This document shows positions 58,975-64,000 of a stretch of DNA of 64,000 nt, in pieces. A model generated the notes under the pieces. It was not told where the DNA came from. It made no database searches and worked only from the letters and a program-made list of their open reading frames with translations. A program made the translations under genes and the position numbers. The stretch is from Hymenobacter rubripertinctus. GTDB lineage: Bacteria > Bacteroidota > Bacteroidia > Cytophagales > Hymenobacteraceae. The DNA is taken from contig NZ_QYCN01000012.1 of the NCBI RefSeq assembly GCF_003583925.1, positions 39,134-103,133 on the forward strand. The letters run 5' to 3'. How positions within the stretch are numbered: position 1 is the stretch's first letter; each line of letters opens with the position of its first letter.

Positions 58975-59514
58975 TTGTCTCGTTCTCTTCGCCTGGCGGC
59001 CGTCCCGCACTACCTCGCCCTGATCCGGGACGGCCTGGGCCTGACTCAGGAGCAGCTGGCCGGGGCGTTGGGCATTTCCCGGCACCTGGTTACCAAGATA
59101 GAAGCCGGCCAGCGGGTACTCCCCGCGTCGGCCGGCCAGGCGGTGCTCTGGCTGACGCAGGCCCTGCCGACGGGCCGTTTGCCCGCGCCCCTTCTGTTGC
59201 CCCTACCCCCCACTGGCCCGCTACCAGCCCGCGCGGGGGCCGTGGCCTACGAAATTCAACGGCTCAGCCGCCAGCTGGCCCGCGAGCTGGTGGGGGTCCG
59301 GCGCGCCACCAACTGGCTGCGGGCAGCTCCGGCCCTGGGGGCAACCCTGCCGCCGGCAGCGGAGCGCCAGCAGCTCTGGCTGGCGGCCACCACGGCCGAA
59401 GCCGAAGCCGCCCTGGCAACCAGCGGCAGCCCGGCCCGCCAGCAGCTGCTCGAAGCCCGGCTGGCGGGCCTGCGGGCCGAGGCCGCCGCCCTGGCCGCCT
59501 ACCTGAACCCGTGA
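58975..59514 (+). CDS. Small helix-turn-helix (XRE-type) protein
   Basis: 179 residues from a TTG start at 58975, the first plausible codon. HTH: LIRDGLGLTQEQLAGALGIS then RHLVTKIEAGQRVLP (about 17-50). The rest is a long Ala/Leu-rich helical region (about 90-175) without known domain. Likely a DNA-binding regulator, perhaps acting as dimer via the helical tail. No ATG start is available. Confidence 0.7.
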   Translation: MSRSLRLAAVPHYLALIRDGLGLTQEQLAGALGISRHLVTKIEAGQRVLPASAGQAVLWLTQALPTGRLPAPLLLPLPPTGPLPARAGAVAYEIQRLSRQLARELVGVRRATNWLRAAPALGATLPPAAERQQLWLAATTAEAEAALATSGSPARQQLLEARLAGLRAEAAALAAYLNP

Positions 59515-59672
59515 GCGTACGCGCGCCGAGGTAAGGCGCTACGGTAGTGCCAGCAGAGCGGCACAGCGGCAGAAAAGAGGATTCGTTGCGGCTAAAGCCC
59601 CCACGAAACGGCATTATCACGCAACACTGTGTGCGGCCCACCCGGGCTTTTGCCGGCGACACCAGCCCCAAC

Positions 59673-59720
59673 GAAAAGCCCCCCCGAGACACTCCGTTAA
59701 GAGAAGTTCGGGGGGGCTTC
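59673..59720 (-). terminator. Terminator of the 59738-60217 gene
   Basis: AAGCCCCCCCGA pairs with TCGGGGGGGCTT, with T-run on the minus strand, 18 bases past the stop. Confidence 0.8.
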
Positions 59721-59737
59721 TGCCGGTGCGCGCCGAC

Positions 59738-60217
59738 CTACTTGCGGTCTACTACGCGCATACCGATGATTTCGCGGTTGTTGCTGGGGTTGGCCACGGG
59801 CAGCACCATGTAGTTGGGGGCGGTGAGGCTCAGGTTGGCCCGGCGCAGAATTTCATCCTCGTCGCTGCCTACCACTACCAGGTCGCGCACTTTGCGGCTG
59901 CGGGCGTTGAAGGTGGCAACAATGGTCAGGCCGTTCTGCTCGAAGGTATTGATCCAGTCCTGGCCCTTGGTGGATTGCATCTGCTCGGCGGTGGGCTCCA
60001 GACCAATTGCCTGCTCCTTGCTTTCACGGGGAGCGCCCAGCTTGCGCCGGACCTGGTCGATGTTGCGACCCATCAGGTCCGGCAGGTCCACGGTGGCCAT
60101 TCGGGCGGCTTCCACACTGCCCGTGGTAGGGTTGCCACGCTCGGAAGCAGTCTGGGAACCGCTACAGGCAGCAGTGCCGGCTAGTAATACAAAGGCAGCG
60201 TAACGGAACGGGTGCAT
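59738..60217 (-). CDS. Predicted lipoprotein with BamE/SmpA-like fold
   Basis: 159 residues. Lipobox LAGTAAC (Cys about 18). The mature part contains LMGRNIDQVRRKLGAPRESK, the loop-helix typical of the SmpA/BamE-like fold, followed by beta segments (LTIVATFNARSRKVRDLVVV). This suggests an outer-membrane-associated lipoprotein. No proof of BAM membership. 25 bases downstream of the Nudix gene on the same strand, so possibly co-transcribed. Confidence 0.75.
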   Translation of the reverse strand: MHPFRYAAFVLLAGTAACSGSQTASERGNPTTGSVEAARMATVDLPDLMGRNIDQVRRKLGAPRESKEQAIGLEPTAEQMQSTKGQDWINTFEQNGLTIVATFNARSRKVRDLVVVGSDEDEILRRANLSLTAPNYMVLPVANPSNNREIIGMRVVDRK

Positions 60218-60242
60218 AGACGGGGGGGTTGGAGGGAAAAAA

Positions 60243-60950
60243 TCAGGCGGTTGGTTCCTCCTGACTGACGACGGGCTGCTGGCCAGCCATTTTGCTCAGG
60301 TAATGGCGCACCACCAGGGCAATGCTGGCGTAGGATGCTTCCAGCACGTCAAGCGCTTCCTGGGGCGACATCCAGCGGACTTCCTCAATATACTCTTCGG
60401 CCTGGGGCTTCATGCGCGAGTCGTCGAGGCAGCGCATGATATACCAGTTCGTTTTTTTCAGGATTTTGTTGCCGTTGTAGGCGTACGAGTGCCAGGTGCT
60501 GGGCAGTTTTTCGCCCAGTTCCACCTGCACGCTGCACTCCTCCTCCACTTCGCGCAAGGCACCCAGGGCCGGATCTTCGTCCTTCTTGAGCTTGCCCTTG
60601 GGCAGGTCCCACTTGCCGAGGCGGAAAATCATCAGCACCATACCGTCCTTTTCCACTAAGCCGCCGGCGGCTTTCACAATCCGGAACTGGTCTTTGAGGT
60701 GGAGGATGAGGCGCTTTTTTTTGCGGGCCAGCAAGGTGAGGGAGGTCAGTTTTTTCAACTTTTTCACCTCCATCAGGCGCAGCAGCCGATCCACAAACAC
60801 ATCCGTCACGTCGCGCACCAGCACGTCGCCCACCAGATCCTTGGATATAAACTCATCCTCGGGGTTCAGAATCAGGTCGTACTTGTGCTTGTAAATCTTT
60901 TCGCTGTTTTTTTTGATAATCAGCGGAATATCGTTGATGAAAACGTTCAT
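60243..60950 (-). CDS. Nudix hydrolase with N-terminal extension
   Basis: 235 residues. N-terminal about 85 residues (MNVFINDIPLIIKKNSEKIY) are a separate lysine-rich domain. The Nudix box is GKLKKDEDPALGALREVEEE then CSV (about 118-140), preceded by VKAAGGLVEKDGMVLMIFRL. Predicted to hydrolyse a nucleotide-linked diphosphate; the extra N-domain is unexplained. 25 bases upstream of the lipoprotein gene. Confidence 0.88.
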   Translation of the reverse strand: MNVFINDIPLIIKKNSEKIYKHKYDLILNPEDEFISKDLVGDVLVRDVTDVFVDRLLRLMEVKKLKKLTSLTLLARKKKRLILHLKDQFRIVKAAGGLVEKDGMVLMIFRLGKWDLPKGKLKKDEDPALGALREVEEECSVQVELGEKLPSTWHSYAYNGNKILKKTNWYIMRCLDDSRMKPQAEEYIEEVRWMSPQEALDVLEASYASIALVVRHYLSKMAGQQPVVSQEEPTA

Positions 60951-61126
60951 CGCGGGGTAATCTGGAGGACGAAAAGGGACTGAGGCGGGTTGCCGTAAAG
61001 CACAGCATATTTCCCCGGAAACGAAAGCGGCCGGGGGCCGGGCAAGATACGGGATGTGAACGGTTGTGTTGTATAAGGGCCGCCAGCACCAGTCGTTCCG
61101 TTCGCTCCGCTCCCCCTCTCAGCCTT

Positions 61127-61134
61127 TACCTTCG
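61127..61134 (+). promoter_or_regulatory. -7-like box of the phosphoesterase gene
   Basis: TACCTTCG, one base off TAnnTTTG, 4 bases before the ATG at 61139. Confidence 0.5.
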
Positions 61135-61138
61135 CCCC

Positions 61139-61654
61139 ATGAAAAAGATTGGCTTGCTCTCCGACACCCACGGCTACCTCGATGCCCGCATCCGGCACCA
61201 CCTGCGCGACTGCGACGAAATCTGGCACGGCGGCGACTTCGGCACGGCGGCCGTGGTGGAGGAGCTGGCCCAGCTGGCCCCGCTGCGGGGCGTGTACGGC
61301 AACATCGACGGGCGCGACGTGCGCCTGACCCAGCCCCTGGTGCAGTGCTTCGAGGTGGAGGGCCTGCGCGTGCTCATGACCCACATTGGGGGCTACCCGG
61401 GCCACTACAGCCCCGCCGGCCGCGCCCTGGTGGCGGAACACCGGCCCGGCCTGTTCATCAGCGGCCACTCCCACATCCTCAAAGTCATGCCCGATAAGGC
61501 CCGCCACCTGCTCCACCTGAACCCCGGCGCGGCCGGCCGCCACGGCTTCCACACGGTGCGCACGCTTCTGCGGTTTGAGGTGGAAAACGGCAAGGTGCAG
61601 CAGCTGCAAGCCGTGGAGCTGGGCAGCCGGGGCAGCGAGGGCAAGGGCGAATGA
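61139..61654 (+). CDS. YfcE-type metallophosphoesterase
   Basis: 171 residues from ATG at 61139. Metal-binding motifs of calcineurin-like enzymes in order: GLLSDTHGYLD (D-x-H), EIWHGGDFG (GGD), GNIDG (GN), MTHIGGYPG (TH), and ISGHSHI (GHSH). A cytoplasmic phosphodiesterase; substrate unknown. Followed by a bidirectional terminator. Confidence 0.94.
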   Translation: MKKIGLLSDTHGYLDARIRHHLRDCDEIWHGGDFGTAAVVEELAQLAPLRGVYGNIDGRDVRLTQPLVQCFEVEGLRVLMTHIGGYPGHYSPAGRALVAEHRPGLFISGHSHILKVMPDKARHLLHLNPGAAGRHGFHTVRTLLRFEVENGKVQQLQAVELGSRGSEGKGE

Positions 61655-61743
61655 GCCAACAGCGCCCACCCAGCGCCCGGACCACGGCTTGCCGCTTCGC
61701 TCGGCGGGGCAATTGCCCTGCTCCCGCCCGTTGCTTCAATAAA

Positions 61744-61778
61744 AAAAGTGCCTTCCCCAGCGTGGGAAAGGCACTTTT
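61744..61778. terminator. Bidirectional terminator-like hairpin
   Basis: AAAAGTGCCTTCCC pairs with GGGAAAGGCACTTTT (one bulge), between convergent gene ends at 61654 and 61839; A-run on the left serves the minus strand. Confidence 0.8.
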
Positions 61779-61838
61779 GTGAAGGCTGACTTAAAAACCC
61801 ACCGACGCCGGGACGGGGTAAGCCAGGGGAAGCACTGC

Positions 61839-62009
61839 TTAGGCAGCGGCTTCGGTTTTGGCTTCGCTCTTACCGAAGCGGGACTTCAGTTCGTCGAGGT
61901 CCACGTTCTTGAGAACGGGGGTCAGGAGGAGTTGCTTGATGATGCGCTGCTTGTTGTTGGCGCGAGCAATGTTTTTGCGGTGCTTCCGCTTCAGACGGGT
62001 AACGCTCAT
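61839..62009 (-). CDS. Small basic protein, unknown function
   Basis: 56 residues from ATG at 62009: MSVTRLKRKHRKNIARANNK then QRIIKQLLLTPVLKNVDLDE. Strongly basic first 30 residues, mixed acidic rest. Not a recognised ribosomal protein. A TACTTTTG box 38 bases upstream gives promoter support. A nucleic-acid-binding role is a guess. Confidence 0.7.
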   Translation of the reverse strand: MSVTRLKRKHRKNIARANNKQRIIKQLLLTPVLKNVDLDELKSRFGKSEAKTEAAA

Positions 62010-62047
62010 TTTTCCGGGTCGGTTAAAGTCTTCTTGTAAATGAGGGG

Positions 62048-62055
62048 CAAAAGTA
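62048..62055 (-). promoter_or_regulatory. -7 promoter box of the small basic protein gene
   Basis: TACTTTTG on the minus strand (perfect TAnnTTTG), 38 bases upstream of ATG at 62009. Confidence 0.5.
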
Positions 62056-62060
62056 ACGAC

Positions 62061-62068
62061 TAAATTTG
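62061..62068 (+). promoter_or_regulatory. -7 promoter box of the threonine aldolase gene
   Basis: TAAATTTG, perfect TAnnTTTG, 41 bases upstream of ATG at 62110, back to back with the opposite-strand box at 62048-62055. Confidence 0.5.
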
Positions 62069-62109
62069 ACACCGGGAAACCTTTCCCGATTTTATCCCTT
62101 CTTTCGTCC

Positions 62110-63135
62110 ATGACACACTCCGTAATCGACCTGCGTTCCGATACCGTTACCCGTCCCACCCCGGCCATGCTGGAGGCCATGTTCCGCGCCGCCGTCGGCG
62201 ACGACGTGTACGAGGAAGACCCCACCGTACGGGCTCTGGAGCAGGAAACGGCCGCCCGCTTCGGCCTCGAAGCCGGCCTGTTCTGCCCCTCCGGCACCAT
62301 GACCAACCAGATTGCTATCAAGGCCCACACCGAGCCGATGAGCGAAGTTATCTGCGAGCAGACGTCGCACATTTATTTGTGGGAAGTGGGCGGCATTGCC
62401 TTCCATTCGGGGGCTTCGGTGGCCTTGCTGGCCGGCGACCGGGGCCGGCTGACGGCCCCGCAGGTGGAGGCGGCCATCCGGCCCGCCAACGTGCATTACC
62501 CCATTACCCGCCTCATCTCGCTCGAAAACACCCACAACCGGGGCGGCGGCAGTTGCTACGCGTTTTCGGAGCTGGCAGCGGTGGCTGAAGTGGCCCGCCG
62601 CCACCAGCTGCCCCTGCACCTGGACGGGGCCCGCATCTTCAACGCCCTGGTGGCTACCGGCCAGGACGGGCGCGAGTACGGCCGCCTGTTCGATACCATT
62701 TCGGTGTGCCTGAGCAAGGGGCTGGGCGCGCCCGTGGGTTCGGTGCTGCTGGGCAGCCGGGCCTTCATCGAGAAAACCAAGCGCATCCGCAAGGTGATGG
62801 GCGGGGGCATGCGCCAGGCCGGCTACCTGGCCGCGGCCGGCCTTTACGCCCTGGAACACCACGTGGCCCGCCTGGCCGACGACCACCGCCGGGCCAGGGA
62901 ACTGAGTACCGCCCTAACCGCCTGCCCCCACGTGGCCGAGGTGCTGCCCGTGGAAACCAACCTCGTTATCTTCCGCCTCCACGACCAGCAGCCCGCCGCC
63001 GCGTTTCTGGCCCACCTGAAGCAGCACGGCATCCGGGCCACCTCGTTCGGCCCCCAGCTGATCCGGTTCGTGACCCACCTCGACGTGGACGACACCGTGC
63101 TGGCCCGCGTGGAAGCGGCGCTGGCGACGCTCTAG
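62110..63135 (+). CDS. Low-specificity threonine aldolase
   Basis: 341 residues, standard. PLP enzyme cleaving L-threonine or allo-threonine to glycine and acetaldehyde. Motifs: IDLRSDTVTRPTPAMLEAM, DDVYEEDPTVRALEQETA, LFCPSGTMTNQIAIKAH, and SVCLSKGLGAPVGSVL with the Schiff-base Lys (about 203). Ends DDTVLARVEAALATL. Confidence 0.95.
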   Translation: MTHSVIDLRSDTVTRPTPAMLEAMFRAAVGDDVYEEDPTVRALEQETAARFGLEAGLFCPSGTMTNQIAIKAHTEPMSEVICEQTSHIYLWEVGGIAFHSGASVALLAGDRGRLTAPQVEAAIRPANVHYPITRLISLENTHNRGGGSCYAFSELAAVAEVARRHQLPLHLDGARIFNALVATGQDGREYGRLFDTISVCLSKGLGAPVGSVLLGSRAFIEKTKRIRKVMGGGMRQAGYLAAAGLYALEHHVARLADDHRRARELSTALTACPHVAEVLPVETNLVIFRLHDQQPAAAFLAHLKQHGIRATSFGPQLIRFVTHLDVDDTVLARVEAALATL

Positions 63136-63217
63136 GCCGGGCAGAAAGCCCGGCTACGGCTGGGCTTTCTGCCGCTAATTCGCGTCTTTTACGGAATCAG
63201 TCCTCTTTTGCCCCCGC

Positions 63218-64000
63218 ATGGAATTATACAATACGCTGACGTTACTGCTGGTCATTGCCGCGGCTTTCGGCTACATCAATCATCGTTTTCTGCGCCTGCC
63301 CTCCACCATCGGCCTCATGGTGCTGGCCCTGGTTTCGTCGCTTATCGCCATTGCACTGGGCCGGCTGGGGGTGCCCTGGCTGCTGACGGCCAGCAAGCTG
63401 GTGCGGGGCATCAACTTCCACGATGTGCTGATGGAAGTGATGCTGAGCTTCCTGCTTTTTGCCGGGGCCCTGCACGTGGATGTGCGCACGCTGGGCAAGG
63501 AACGGGGCTCGGTGGCCGCTATGGCCGTGGCCGGCACGCTGCTCTCCACCCTGATTGTGGCCGTGAGCACCTACTACGTGCTGCCCCTGTTTGGCATCGC
63601 CACCCAGTTTATTTACTGCCTGCTGTTCGGCGCCCTGATTTCGCCCACCGACCCCATTGCCGTACTCGGCATTCTGAAGCAGGCCAAAATCAGTAAAAAC
63701 CTGGAAATCAAAATCGTGGGCGAGTCCTTGTTCAACGATGGCATTGCGGTGGTCGTTTTCGCCAGCCTCTACGAAATTGCCATCTACGGCACCGACAAAG
63801 CCACGCCCGCCCTCATCGGCAAGCTGTTTTTGCAGGAAGCCCTGGGCGGCGTAGTGCTGGGCGTGGCGCTGGGCTACGTGACGTACTGGGCTTTGCGCAC
63901 CATCGACAACTACAAAGTGGAAGTGCTCATTACGCTGGCCCTGGTGATGGGCGGCACGGCCCTGGCTTCGCAGTGGCATACCTCGGGGCCGCTGGCTATT
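63218..64000 (+). CDS. CPA1-family Na+/H+ antiporter, 3' end outside window
   Basis: 261 codons from ATG at 63218 to the window end without a stop; about 60% of the expected length is visible. Transmembrane helices start LLLVIAAAFGYINHRFLRLP. The ion-binding motifs are ALISPTDPIAVLGIL and GESLFNDGIAVVVF, where the ND pair is diagnostic of the electroneutral CPA1 NhaP-like exchangers. Inner membrane, exports Na+ for H+. The remainder should include further helices. Confidence 0.93.
   Translation, partial: MELYNTLTLLLVIAAAFGYINHRFLRLPSTIGLMVLALVSSLIAIALGRLGVPWLLTASKLVRGINFHDVLMEVMLSFLLFAGALHVDVRTLGKERGSVAAMAVAGTLLSTLIVAVSTYYVLPLFGIATQFIYCLLFGALISPTDPIAVLGILKQAKISKNLEIKIVGESLFNDGIAVVVFASLYEIAIYGTDKATPALIGKLFLQEALGGVVLGVALGYVTYWALRTIDNYKVEVLITLALVMGGTALASQWHTSGPLAI

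Overview
The window reads as chromosome of a high-GC Bacteroidota, most likely Hymenobacter or a close Cytophagales relative. Three lines of evidence support this. There are secreted proteins with type IX secretion (T9SS) C-terminal sorting domains. Bacteroidota-type promoter boxes (TAnnTTTG) sit very close to start codons. There are several families typical of the phylum (DUF3822, DUF4296, DUF1573, DUF2911, Bat-type VWA proteins). I support 59 protein-coding genes, two of them cut by the window edges, and one tRNA with anticodon CAT. I see no rRNA, CRISPR array, phage block or transposase gene.

Layout. Positions 1-7049 (minus) hold two very large secreted repeat proteins, then an AT-rich spacer and the tRNA. 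Positions 8255-12256 hold a HAD phosphatase overlapping a site-2 protease, a membrane protein and pgk. Positions 12485-18182 hold a tandem-fused D-Ala-D-Ala-ligase-like protein, a PASTA protein and a T9SS protein. Positions 18276-26708 hold redox and stress genes (rhodanese, OhrR/Ohr, two dehydrogenases, a monooxygenase, a DJ-1/PfpI protein) and an ABC-F ATPase. Positions 26784-34556 hold small hypotheticals, HppD, a phosphohexomutase and an envelope protein. Positions 34759-42297 (minus) hold a UbiB-type kinase, a phasin-like protein with a Lys/Ala tail, an esterase, an acyltransferase, a PDZ/aspartyl protease, a MenC-like enolase-superfamily enzyme and a KGG stress protein. Positions 42572-46433 hold an ergothioneine-type cluster (EgtB, EgtD) followed by a PLP enzyme. 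Positions 46531-54520 hold a MATE exporter, CsaA, a small DUF58/Bat-type cluster, YggS and others. Positions 54665-64000 are housekeeping: a RecD-like helicase, thioesterase, two Nudix proteins, DUF3822-coaD, a phosphoesterase, threonine aldolase and a Na+/H+ antiporter running off the end.

The most unusual feature is the spacers. Many intergenic gaps are filled almost edge to edge by long inverted repeats. Several have perfect arms of 21-39 bp. Several share a GTCATTC...GAATCT core found at least six times. Another set is built from strictly phased 7-bp units arranged as inverted arrays (CTGATAG-type, GTTGTCA-type, TAGTG-type). One CTGATAG-type array lies in frame inside the ligase gene at 13296-13370. 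Two places (23758-24064 and 56113-56252) show one palindrome family nested inside another. They occur between convergent, divergent and co-directional genes, so they are not simply terminators. This looks like a set of mobile or amplified palindromic elements and is the best candidate for something not well described.

Limits: all family assignments come from reading motifs and remembered family features. No database search, folding or codon statistics were run. Start codons were chosen by family length, signal peptides and promoter spacing, and several are GTG or TTG.
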